A DNA stretch of 64,000 bases, from the NCBI GenBank assembly GCA_017303635.1, contig JAFLCG010000003.1:124001-188000 (forward strand), written 5' to 3'. This document shows positions 30,530-40,400 of the stretch, in pieces (the first letter of the stretch is position 1; every line of letters starts with the position of its first letter). A program made the translations under genes and the position numbers. Source of the DNA: Anaerolineae bacterium. Lineage in GTDB: Bacteria; Chloroflexota; Anaerolineae; Aggregatilineales; Phototrophicaceae. Under the pieces are notes generated by a model. That model did no database searches. It saw nothing but the letters and a program-made list of their open reading frames with translations, and was not told the DNA's origin.

Positions 30530-30658
30530 GGATCGCTTTCAGCGTACAGCGATCCGCTTGTGGATTGCATCTTTAGTATCAACTTTTCAGCCCAAAACTG
30601 ACGCTATCGGCTGATCGCTGAACGTTCAATCAGCACCGTCTCAAGGAGAGGCATATTC

Positions 30659-31351
30659 ATGGTCTACATCCTCCATACACCCGCAGCGCGCGCCACTGCT
30701 GACCGCCTGCGAGCAGATTTGCAAAGCGCAGGCCAAGCGATTGACAGCGCGCAATCCACGACCCGGACTCAGGTGGTGATCGCCCTGCTGGGGGCGAACA
30801 GCGAAACTGATCCCAGCTTCATGCAAGGGTTACTGCGGGCGTTGGATAGCAGCCAGCATTTGCTGCCGGTACTGGTTGAAGATGCGCCGCTGCCAAAAGT
30901 AATCGAGCATCTGGGCGCACTCGACTTCACTGATGGATATGACTACAAAGCCATCCAACAGTGGTTGAGCCATGCCAGCGCACCGGGCGCACGCCCTCCC
31001 ATGCGGGTGCTGACGCCGCAACTGCGGAACCGCAACCGGCGGATTGGCCTGGTGTTGGCCGCTGCGGCTATTTTCTGGTTTGTGGCCGGGTTGATCCTGG
31101 TGGGTGTGTTTCAGATCCAGGCCCCGCGCGAAGAATACAACAGCCTGGATACACTGGTCGCCGTCACGGTGGATGCCGCGCTGGATCGCTTCCGCCCGAA
31201 CAGCACGCTGGATGCAACCGGCTTCCCGGCGACGGTGCAGGCCGTACCGACTGCTGCCCGCCCACTGCTGGCCCAGACCGCTACCGCCCAGGCCGCCGAG
31301 TTGATGGGAACCGTTCTGCCAACCCTGACCCCATCCCCGACTGCGCCCTGA
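30659..31351 (+). CDS. TIR-like protein with one membrane helix
   Basis: 230 residues. Residues 1-105 (VYILHTPAARATADRLRADL, then RTQVVIALLGANSETDPSFM, then HLLPVLVEDAPLPKVIEHLG) follow the strand-helix order of a TIR fold but lack its usual opening FISY motif. A basic stretch (LRNRNRRIG) is followed by the membrane helix LVLAAAAIFWFVAGLILVGVF (about 128-150). The remaining 80 residues lie outside and end in a Thr/Pro-rich tail (TLTPSPTAP). The function is unknown; the TIR assignment is tentative. A perfect hairpin overlaps its stop codon. Convergent with the giant histidine kinase gene. Confidence 0.65.
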   Translation: MVYILHTPAARATADRLRADLQSAGQAIDSAQSTTRTQVVIALLGANSETDPSFMQGLLRALDSSQHLLPVLVEDAPLPKVIEHLGALDFTDGYDYKAIQQWLSHASAPGARPPMRVLTPQLRNRNRRIGLVLAAAAIFWFVAGLILVGVFQIQAPREEYNSLDTLVAVTVDAALDRFRPNSTLDATGFPATVQAVPTAARPLLAQTATAQAAELMGTVLPTLTPSPTAP

Positions 31352-31370
31352 CCTGGGAACCAGGTCAGGG
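31346..31370. terminator. Perfect 11-bp hairpin over the stop codon
   Basis: CCCTGACCTGG, loop GAA, CCAGGTCAGGG. It starts 3 bases before the TGA stop of the TIR-like gene and lies 10 bases from the end of the convergent kinase gene. No U-run on either side, so ribosome stalling or RNA stability is as likely as termination. Confidence 0.5.
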
Positions 31371-31379
31371 GACAACAAA

Positions 31380-34300
31380 TCAGTGGATCACATTGATGTA
31401 CTGGGGCACCGGGATGATGTTGGGCAGCACCACGGTGACCTGTGTCCCCTTATTGACTTCGGTCTCCACTTCCAACCGGCCACCATGCAGCTCAACGGAC
31501 TGACGGGCGATGCTCAGGCCCAATCCGGTGCCGGAGATCGTGCCGACATTGGCGGCGCGGTGGAAGGGTTCATAGAGGTGTTTCAGATCATCCGGCGGAA
31601 TACCGATGCCCTGGTCGATCACCTGGAAGCGAATATGCTCGTCGTCCTGGGTGAGCGATACGGCTACACTTTTATCGGTCGTGGAGTACTTCAGCGCATT
31701 GGAGAGGACATTCGCCAGTACCTGCCGCATCAGGCGGATATCAAACTCGATGCACAGGCTATCCAGTGAACAGGTGTAGTGAATGCGCCCCTGGTGGATG
31801 GGCTGGCTGTCAAACTCCTCCACAATATCCGCTGCCAGGGCCACCAAATCCCCTTCGTCTGGCTTAAATTCGACACGCCCCGCCTGCATCCGGGCTAACT
31901 GGAGCACATCCTCCATAATGTCCCGCATGTGCATGACCTGCTGGTTAATCTTCTGCAGGCGGTTATTGATCTGGGAGTCATTCATCTTCTCCCGGTAGAT
32001 GCTCAGGGACTCAGCGGTGGCTAGAATGGTTGCCAGCGGTGTGCGGAACTCGTGGGAGGCCATGGAGACAAAGCGGGATTTGAGTTCGCCCAGTTCCTTT
32101 TCCCGTTCCAGGGCGCGCAGCAGCGACTCTTCGCTGCGCTTGAGATCGGTAAGGTCCCACATCACTCCGATCAGTTTAGTGGGCATCCCATCCTTGTCAC
32201 GGATGATCATGCCATTGGCTTTCAGATGCCGGACTTCGCCGCTGGTATGCAAGATACGGAACGACGTGTCATAGGGTTTGCCAGCAAGGAGCGTTTCATT
32301 GACGGCATCTGACATGCGCTGACGGTCGTCCGGGTGGACGAGTTCTGTAACGGCATCTGGACTCAGGTAGTCTTCTTTCCTCTGCAGACCGTACAGGGTG
32401 TAGATATGATTGTCCCAACTAATCCCACCCCGTATAAAGTCCCATTCCCAGGTGCCGATGCCGCCTGCCTGGGTCGCTAACTCCAGACGCTGGGACAGCG
32501 ATTGCAGGGCAACTTCAGTGGCTTTGCGTTCGGTCACATCGCGGGAAACGGCGATGGTTTCCACATGTTTCCCGGTGATCGGGTCTTTGATTGGGTGGCT
32601 GGTGGCTTCCAGCCAGATGTAATCCCCATCTTTTGTCCTGAACTGATACGATCGGGTGTAGGTATTTAGTGTCTGTGTATACTGTTGACCGAGTTCTGCC
32701 AGGCGCTGCTGATCATCGGGGTGGAAATAGTTAATTGCCTGCTGACCAATCAGTTCTTCCGGCGAATAGCCACTGATCGCCTGAACCGAGGGGGTGATGT
32801 AGGTGATGGTGCCATCCGGTGTATGACGCGAGATGATGTCGGTGACATTTTCCGCCAGCAGCCGGTAGCGAGCCTCACTCTTGCGCATGGCTTCTTCGGC
32901 CTGCCGCCGCGCCAAGGAAGCGGCAATGTAAATGCCGTACTGCCCCATGATCTCTAATTGAATGGGCGAAGCGGGTTGATGATGGACCAGGTTATCGGCC
33001 ACAACCCAACCGAGATTACGCTCCCCGTACCAGAGGGCTACAGCGGCGTTCCAGCCTGTTCCAACCACCTCACTGGTGGTTTGCAGAGACATGCCGTCGG
33101 CAAAGTAGAAGCGGTTGGGTTCCTGGAGCGCTGCCCACATGGAACCACCTGGCTGCAGCACAAACTGGAAGTGATGTTCCGATTGCACCTTTCCTTCGCT
33201 ATTGGTTCCATAAGTGCCGATGGCGAGGCTCTTCGACTCGTCGTAGAGGAAGAGGGCCATCCGCTCAAACTTCAGCCGCTTGAGGCCCATCTCGACCACG
33301 GCTTTATAGAACTCATCGAGATCCTCAATTGCGGTCAGTTCGATGGTGACTTCATGCAGTGTTTGCAAATACTGCTGGAGTTCCTGCTCCTCACGGAGCT
33401 TGGTTTGTAGTGCGCGTTCAGCTTCCAGGCGCTGGGTAATATCGTGGTTGACGCCAACGATGCCGACTGGAATACCGTCTTGATCCCTGTTCAGGACGAT
33501 GGAACCGAGGACATGTACCTCATGCCCATCCTTATGACGATGGATGGCTTCGCCCGTCCAATACCCCTGGTTGAGCAGGTTGGACGTGGCCGCCTTGATC
33601 GTCTCTCCAGTCACGATTCTGGTCTGGAGGACTTCGCCCATCCGTTTACCGATCACCTCTTTGGCAGACCAGCCAAACATACGTTCGGCGGCCTGGTTCC
33701 AGCTCTGGATGTAGTATTGCAGGTCAGTACCAATGACGGCGTCATACATGTATTCCTGCAAACTAGCCAGGTAGCGGAGCTGCTGCTCGGCGGCTTTGCG
33801 ATCGGTGATGTCCCGGATGATACACACCAGGCTGGCAACAGACTCGCTGGACCGGTTCACCGGGGCCAGGCTGATCTCGATATCCACAGGTTGTTCAGCC
33901 CCACAGCGCGCCTTAGCTTCGGTTTGGATGGCAATGCGCAGGTTGGCTGACTGCTGGATGATGTCCCGGATACGATCCTGATCCTGCCCCATGAACAGGT
34001 TTTCCAGGCGATTGCCTTTTGTGGCACCGGGCGATAAATCAAAGAGGGTATAAAAGGCCTGGTTGGCCTGCACAATGCCCTTTTCCAGGTCCAGCAGCAG
34101 AATGGCATCGGCGCTGTGGTTAAAGATGGCTTCGATCTGTTCGGTCGTGCGCTGCAGTGCTGCCGTGCGTTCAGCCACCCGCTGTTCGAGTGTGAGCGCA
34201 TACTGATTGATCTGGTCGTACAGGCGCATACTTTCGAGGGCGGCTGCCGCCCGTTCGGCATAGGCCAGCAGAATGCGGATATCGCGCTCGTCGAAGGCAT

Positions 34301-37037
34301 CGACCTTTTCCTGCTGCAAGTCCAGCACGCCGATAACGCTGTGCGGAGTCTTGAGGGGGATAACCAGTTCTGAACGGGTGCGCTCGTTATTCGGGATGTA
34401 TTGAGGTTCCTGGGTGACATCGGCGACATAGAGCATCTTCTGCTGGCGAATAGCCAGGGGTACCAGCCCTTTTCCATCGACGGTGAGTTGCGACAGCGGT
34501 TGGATGCCCGCTTTGCCAGTGCGAGCGACACGCTGGATGGTCTGGGTGGCGGTATCTACCAACAGCAGGCCGCAATCAGCCTGGTCAAATTCTTCGACAA
34601 CCGCTTCGACTATGCGCTGGCCCAGGCTGACGACGCTGTCCCCCTGGAACAAATAGGAGGTGGCATTGTACAGTGCCGCCAATTCACGTTCGGCCTGTTC
34701 GCGTCCGGTCACATCCCGGATGATCGCCAGAGTCTCCCCGGCTTCAGAGGGAACCACCCGCGCTTCAAAGGCATGAACTTTGCCATCCTGCGTCTTGGCT
34801 TCATATTCGTACTCGGTGGTCTGCTGAGCGCTATTGGCTGTATGAATAGCCGTCATAATATCTCGGACGCTATCCGGCGGCAGAATTTCGTTGACGTTCT
34901 TACCGATTATTTTTTCGGGAGAAACAATCAACAGGCCCGGTGAGGGAGCATGAAAATCCAGGAAGGTGCCATCCGGCGACCAGCGGAAGACCATATCGGG
35001 GATGGCCTGGAGCAGCGCCCGCTGTTTGGCCTCACTTTTTTGTAGAGACTCGCGTTCGCGCTGGCTGCGGATCGCTAGTCCGGCGATATGGGCGGCCAGC
35101 CGGACCAGTTCAAGCTCGCTTTCATCTGGTTTGTGCGGATCAGCGTAGTAGAGCGCAAAGGTGCCGAGCACGTCCCCGTTCAGGTCATAAAACGGATGTG
35201 ACCAACAAGCCCGCAGGTTATAAGCTGCCGCTATTTCTCGATAGTTCGCCCACATCGGATCAATGGAGATATCTTCGGCAATCACCATGTGTTTTTCGTA
35301 GGCAGCTGTCCCACAAGAACCCACGCCTGTTCCGATGTGAATACCTTCGACCGCTGCGTTATAACCATCTGGCAGGTTGGGCGCAGCTCCAATGTGAAGT
35401 TGCCCAGTTATGCGATCCAGAGTGAGGATGGATGCTTTTGCATCCGGTTGATGCTGTTCAATCGTCCGGACTAACCGCTCGAGGATGGCTGGAAGGGGCC
35501 GATCCTCAGCAATCAGTTCCAATACATGGGTAATATTCTGTTGGAGCCTTTCCTGCAGTTTTCGCTTGGTGATGTCTTGCTGAACGGTGATCCAAACGGG
35601 ACCGTATTCATCATGCTTAAATTGCACGACACTGCCATTTGACCAGAAAACGGATCCGTCCTTGCGAACATTTTCAACGTCGCCATTCCAACTGCCTGTG
35701 AGTTCCACTTGGGCGATGATTTCCTCGACAAGTCTCTCTGGGTTTTTCTCGTAGGGCGAATTCAGGATACTGACGTGTTGGTGGAGCAGTTCACCGGAAT
35801 TGTAACCGAATATGTGTTCCATTGTGGGATTTGCATATACAATTTTCTGATCATTCATACGGACGATATGCACGCCCTCTGCCATGTGCTCCAGCACTTC
35901 ACTGTGAAAGCGCAGTTCATTTTCTGCCCGCTTGCGTTCGGTGATCTCGCGCCCGACACCCTGGTATTCGTGGATGTTCCCCTGATCATCAAAGAGGGCA
36001 CGGTCCGTCCATTCATGCCAGCGCCGGGTTCCGTCCGGCATCTCCCATTCAATTTCGCTCACCGCAACCGGGTGGGCCAACGTTAATTCCGCGATCTTGG
36101 CTCTCAAAATGGCTTGTCGGTCTTCTGGAACAAAGTTGAAAGAATCCTGCCCGATGATCTCCTCAGGTTGCTTGCCGTGAATGGCGGCGAAGCCTGAATT
36201 GACGAAGGTCACTTTCATATGGGCGTCATAGCGGCAAATGAGGTCAACCTGGTCTTCGACCACGCTGCGGTAGCGGGCTTCGCTCTCGCGCAAGTCAGCC
36301 TCAGCCCGTTTGCGCTCACTGATATCCCGGATCACACTTTGGGCATAGAGGGGTTCGCCGCTGGCATCCCGCACCAGGCTGAGGTTGATTTCCACCGGGA
36401 GGGCCGTTCCGTCTTTACGGACGAAAAGGCGCTCATAAGGCGGAAGATACTCGCCTTCCAGTAATCGTTGAAAAGCGGTTTGGCTGGCATTCAGTTCACC
36501 GGATATGTCTGTGACCGATAACAGGTTGGCTTCATCCAGCGTATAGCCCAGCAAATCGGCAGCTCGCTGATTGACATCCATTAGCTGCCCGTTGAGATCC
36601 AACAGGAAAATGGCATCGTGGGCATGGTTGAGCAGCGCGTGATAGCGATTCTCGCTCTCCTGCAATGCAAACTGAAATTGACCATACTCAACGGCATGAC
36701 GCAGCATTTTTTCAAGTAATACCGGCGAGACTTCCTGGCGAGAGAGGGTATCGAGGATCGGCGAAACCGGCAGGGCCTCGTGTTCCGCCTCCAGCACCAC
36801 AATCATTGGGAGGGTCGGAAACTGGAGAGTCAGACGGCTTACCGCCGCTTGTGGGTTTGTGTCCGGCAGGGGCGTGTAGAGCAGGATCACATCTGCAGCC
36901 TTGGCCTCAAGGCACGCCACCCCCTCCACGAGCGTCAGTTTCCAGCACAGGTCGAAAGCAGAAGATGTCGCTGACGCAAGACAAGTTTGCGTCAGATGAT
37001 AATCTGTTTCGTTATGGGCGATGATCAGTACCCGCAT
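31380..37037 (-). CDS. Multi-sensor hybrid-like histidine kinase (8 PAS, 3 GAF)
   Basis: 1885 residues and no membrane helix, so a soluble kinase. Order, roughly: receiver-like domain 1-125 without its phospho-acceptor (ADVILLYTPLPD has Tyr where Asp is usual); PAS1 to PAS3 (130-495); GAF1 (500-665); PAS4 (670-785); GAF2 (790-950); coiled coil; PAS5 and PAS6 (975-1220); GAF3 (1225-1400); PAS7 and PAS8 (1400-1650); HisKA with SMASHEFRTPLATILATAES; and HATPase_c with N-box NVLSNALKYS, VIDQGIGIPPDD and GTGLGLSIARQS. It phosphorylates an unknown response regulator. GAF2 reads like a small-molecule/redox type (LKTPHSVIGVLDLQQ). Divergent from the giant surface protein gene, 381 bases apart. Confidence 0.95.
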   Translation of the reverse strand: MRVLIIAHNETDYHLTQTCLASATSSAFDLCWKLTLVEGVACLEAKAADVILLYTPLPDTNPQAAVSRLTLQFPTLPMIVVLEAEHEALPVSPILDTLSRQEVSPVLLEKMLRHAVEYGQFQFALQESENRYHALLNHAHDAIFLLDLNGQLMDVNQRAADLLGYTLDEANLLSVTDISGELNASQTAFQRLLEGEYLPPYERLFVRKDGTALPVEINLSLVRDASGEPLYAQSVIRDISERKRAEADLRESEARYRSVVEDQVDLICRYDAHMKVTFVNSGFAAIHGKQPEEIIGQDSFNFVPEDRQAILRAKIAELTLAHPVAVSEIEWEMPDGTRRWHEWTDRALFDDQGNIHEYQGVGREITERKRAENELRFHSEVLEHMAEGVHIVRMNDQKIVYANPTMEHIFGYNSGELLHQHVSILNSPYEKNPERLVEEIIAQVELTGSWNGDVENVRKDGSVFWSNGSVVQFKHDEYGPVWITVQQDITKRKLQERLQQNITHVLELIAEDRPLPAILERLVRTIEQHQPDAKASILTLDRITGQLHIGAAPNLPDGYNAAVEGIHIGTGVGSCGTAAYEKHMVIAEDISIDPMWANYREIAAAYNLRACWSHPFYDLNGDVLGTFALYYADPHKPDESELELVRLAAHIAGLAIRSQRERESLQKSEAKQRALLQAIPDMVFRWSPDGTFLDFHAPSPGLLIVSPEKIIGKNVNEILPPDSVRDIMTAIHTANSAQQTTEYEYEAKTQDGKVHAFEARVVPSEAGETLAIIRDVTGREQAERELAALYNATSYLFQGDSVVSLGQRIVEAVVEEFDQADCGLLLVDTATQTIQRVARTGKAGIQPLSQLTVDGKGLVPLAIRQQKMLYVADVTQEPQYIPNNERTRSELVIPLKTPHSVIGVLDLQQEKVDAFDERDIRILLAYAERAAAALESMRLYDQINQYALTLEQRVAERTAALQRTTEQIEAIFNHSADAILLLDLEKGIVQANQAFYTLFDLSPGATKGNRLENLFMGQDQDRIRDIIQQSANLRIAIQTEAKARCGAEQPVDIEISLAPVNRSSESVASLVCIIRDITDRKAAEQQLRYLASLQEYMYDAVIGTDLQYYIQSWNQAAERMFGWSAKEVIGKRMGEVLQTRIVTGETIKAATSNLLNQGYWTGEAIHRHKDGHEVHVLGSIVLNRDQDGIPVGIVGVNHDITQRLEAERALQTKLREEQELQQYLQTLHEVTIELTAIEDLDEFYKAVVEMGLKRLKFERMALFLYDESKSLAIGTYGTNSEGKVQSEHHFQFVLQPGGSMWAALQEPNRFYFADGMSLQTTSEVVGTGWNAAVALWYGERNLGWVVADNLVHHQPASPIQLEIMGQYGIYIAASLARRQAEEAMRKSEARYRLLAENVTDIISRHTPDGTITYITPSVQAISGYSPEELIGQQAINYFHPDDQQRLAELGQQYTQTLNTYTRSYQFRTKDGDYIWLEATSHPIKDPITGKHVETIAVSRDVTERKATEVALQSLSQRLELATQAGGIGTWEWDFIRGGISWDNHIYTLYGLQRKEDYLSPDAVTELVHPDDRQRMSDAVNETLLAGKPYDTSFRILHTSGEVRHLKANGMIIRDKDGMPTKLIGVMWDLTDLKRSEESLLRALEREKELGELKSRFVSMASHEFRTPLATILATAESLSIYREKMNDSQINNRLQKINQQVMHMRDIMEDVLQLARMQAGRVEFKPDEGDLVALAADIVEEFDSQPIHQGRIHYTCSLDSLCIEFDIRLMRQVLANVLSNALKYSTTDKSVAVSLTQDDEHIRFQVIDQGIGIPPDDLKHLYEPFHRAANVGTISGTGLGLSIARQSVELHGGRLEVETEVNKGTQVTVVLPNIIPVPQYINVIH

Positions 37038-37418
37038 GACTCTCTACCTTTCAGACTTCATTTTCTGCACGGGTCTGTTGAACCCATTTTAAACAGGCCG
37101 TGTGCGCTCACCCGGCAGATCAGCATCTATGGCCGGGTGAGCAGGGTTCCTGCAAAACTCAATTCCAACCTGCGCACCGCAATATGCTGTGAACACATTG
37201 TATAGCGAACCATTGTAGTGTGTGTCTTAATGTTTAAAAGCGGTTCATTTAACGCTTTTTCCGGGGTTTGTGCTTCGTTTTCTTCATCAAATTCCTAAAA
37301 ATTTACGAAAAAAGTGAATTTGATTGATCCTTAATTCTCTCCGCATCTAAAAACAACTTATTCTAAATCTTGAATCATTTTGCCTTGCTTTTTCTATTCA
37401 GGTGAGTTTTAGATAGCT
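37038..37418. other. Divergent promoter region of the giant kinase and giant surface protein genes
   Basis: 381 bases, clearly AT-richer than the surroundings from about 37190. It contains the hairpin AAAAGCG GTTCATTTAA CGCTTTT (37237-37260) and several A/T runs. Both promoters must lie here, but no convincing -35/-10 pair with proper spacing can be named. No gene is seen. Confidence 0.6.
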
Positions 37419-40400
37419 ATGCGTAAATCCCGTAAGGCCTCATCCCGTCAGCATCGGCTGGCCATTATCATCGTTCTGATCGTTTCTCTGATGCTCTCGG
37501 TCGTCCCAACCATCTACGGTCAGGATATCGGTGCTGAGGCGGTCGCAACACCCTTCCCGCCAACGGAAGCCCCAACCGAAACACCCGTTCCGACGGAGAC
37601 TGCGGTTCCTACTGAGGAAGTGACGGAAACGCCGCTGCCCACCGAGGAAGCAACGGAGACTGCGGTTCCTACTGAGGAAGTGACGGAAACGCCGCTGCCC
37701 ACCGAGGAAGCAACGGAGACTGCGGTTCCCACTGAGGAAGCCAGCGCGACTCCCGATGTCACGCCTGAACCAGAAGTCACGCCAGAAGCCACCCCGGACA
37801 TCCCCGCTGAACCTCCCGTAGCTCAAGCCCAATCGATGAGTGTGATGGCTGGGCCATCATCGGCTACCTGCGAGATGCAGATCAATAACGCCGGTGATAG
37901 CAGCGCCCTGACCTGGACGCTGGTCGCCAACGCCACCAACATTGACAGTTACGAGTGGTTCATCAACAACGTCAGTGTATCGACTGACCCGACCTATACG
38001 CATACTTTCCCCGGTGTCGGTTCCTATGACATCCGCCTGGTCTGCACCTCGCTCACCCTGGGCGATTTGCCTGTGACGGGCTATGTCAATATCACTTCGA
38101 TCCCGGATGCCAATTTCTCAGTCAGTCCCCTGGGCGGTACCAAGCCGCTGACCATCTACACCTCCAACCTGAGCACGGGTGATAACCTGACCTATGCCTG
38201 GACGGTGACGGATGTCAACTCAGGCACAACCCTGCACACCAGCAGCGCCTTTAACTTTAACTACACTTTCAGTGATGCGGGTACGTATCGCGTCACGCTG
38301 ACGGTCAGCACCAGCGCCGGTTCCGATACCATGAGTGTCGAATTTGTGGTGATTGAACCCCCGCCGCTGGCCGATTTCACGCTTTCGAATACGGCAGGTA
38401 CCTTCCCCCTGACTGTGACAGTTGAAGGTATTCCGGACGCCAGCAGTGGTCCGATCACCGCCTGGAGCTGGTCGGTGACACCTAGCGGCAACCTGAGCGG
38501 CAACAGCGGCGCGGGTCCGCATACCGTCGAGTTCACCGCCGAAGGCACCTACACCATCCGCATGGATTACAGCGGCCCCGGTGGCGGTGGTTGGGTCGAA
38601 AAGCAAGTGGTCGTCATGTCGGATGGTGCGCCGCTGGTAGCGGAATACGCCCGCATTTCGTCCACCAACGGCGCAGGCAGCAGCATCGTCGTGTGCTTTG
38701 AGAACCAGAGCGAAGGCCCCATCGCCCGCAACATGTGGGACTTCAATGGGGATGGCACCTATGATGTGACCGATAACAGCGCTGTGGTCTGCACCACCTA
38801 CCCGACCGATGGCGCCTATACAGTCAAACTGCGCGTCGAAAATCTGGCCGGTGATGCCAGCGCCGAAGCGGAATACACCTTCAATGTGGTGCAATCCCCG
38901 GTGGCCTACTTCACCTCGACTTCGCCCATCCAGACCGGCGACTCGATCACCTTTAACGGCAGTGACAGCGTTAATCGCGGCGGTCAGATTGATCTGTGGA
39001 CCTGGACGATCAACGGCACCCAGGTTGCCAGCGGCCCCTCCAACAGCTCCTACACCGCGACCAATGCCGGGAACAGCGGCAGCGTCCTGCAGTACGGTGC
39101 GAATACCATTCGCCTGACCGTCAGCGGCCCCGGCGGTTCTTCCTTCGTTGAGTCGATCGTCACCGTAGAGCGCCGGGCGCTCGGCTGCGATTTTAGCGGC
39201 ACCTTCAGTCTGGCCCCGGCGGCGGGCGCACAGACCTATACCAGCAGCATGACCGGGGCGTCCGGTCGGACGGTCAGCTATAGCTGGCTGGTGCAGGGTA
39301 ACGGCGTCAATGCCAGCTTCAGCACCACCAACCTGACCTACACCTTCCCGGCAGGCGAAGGCACCTACAACATTACGCTGCGCGGCAGCACCGCCGATGG
39401 TGCCAGTTGTACCGTGACCAAGACGGTCACCATCACCTACCCGGCGCTGACCTGCAATGCCATCACTGGCAATGTCTCCCCCCTGCCCAACGGCAGCAAC
39501 TACAACTATACCGCCAGCGCTGGGAACATCGCAGGCCGGACCCTGACTTACGTCTGGTTCGTGAATGGCACCGAAGTCCAGCGTGGAGCCAGCAATACAC
39601 TCGGCCGGAGTTGGACGGTCAACAATACAACCGATACGATCCAGGTTCAGATCATCCCGTCGCAGGGTACCCCCTGCACCAGCGCTGACAAGACCGTCAC
39701 CGCGGTCTGGCCGAACCTGACCTGCAATATCAGCGGTAATCTTGTGCCGCTGCCGAATAACACCAGCTACACCTATACCGCCAACGTCAGCGCCGTCAAC
39801 GGGCGCACCGGCCTGACCTATGAATGGTCAGTCGACAACGTGGTGGTGCAAAGTGGCCCCAGCACGACTCTCAACCGTCAATATACGGTGACCGGTCATA
39901 CTGAAATCATCAGCCTGCGCGTGATCCCGCAGGTGGGTCAGGGTGATCCCTGCTCGTCCAGCGTGAATATCTCGGCAGAATACTCGGACCTGATCTGCTG
40001 GATTAATGGTTCCACCACGCCGCGCCCGAATATGCCCAGCGATCCGTCGGGCATCAACAACTACACCTACAGCGCGGGCGTTTCCGGTGATGATGGCCGT
40101 ACCCTGACCTACACCTGGTTGCTCGATGCAGCTTCCGCAGGCAGCGCGACCAGCTTCACCCAAAACTGGCCGTGGACCGAGATTGGCAACAGCTATACCT
40201 TCCGTCTGGAAGTCGTGGCGACCAACTACGACGGCACCACCGAAGAATGCAATGACGGCAGCCATACCGAATCAACCGTCACCGTTACCATGCCCGCGCT
40301 CTCCTGCCCGGCCCCGACGGGGGATACCCGCCCGGTCATCGGTGAAACCGTCCCCTTCAACTACAGCGTCAGCAATGAATTCGGTCGGACCCGCGTCAGC

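Noticed and set aside
37621..37740. 60-bp repeats considered as a CRISPR-like array
   Set aside because: Perfect tandem copies without spacers, coding for a Thr/Pro-rich stalk.
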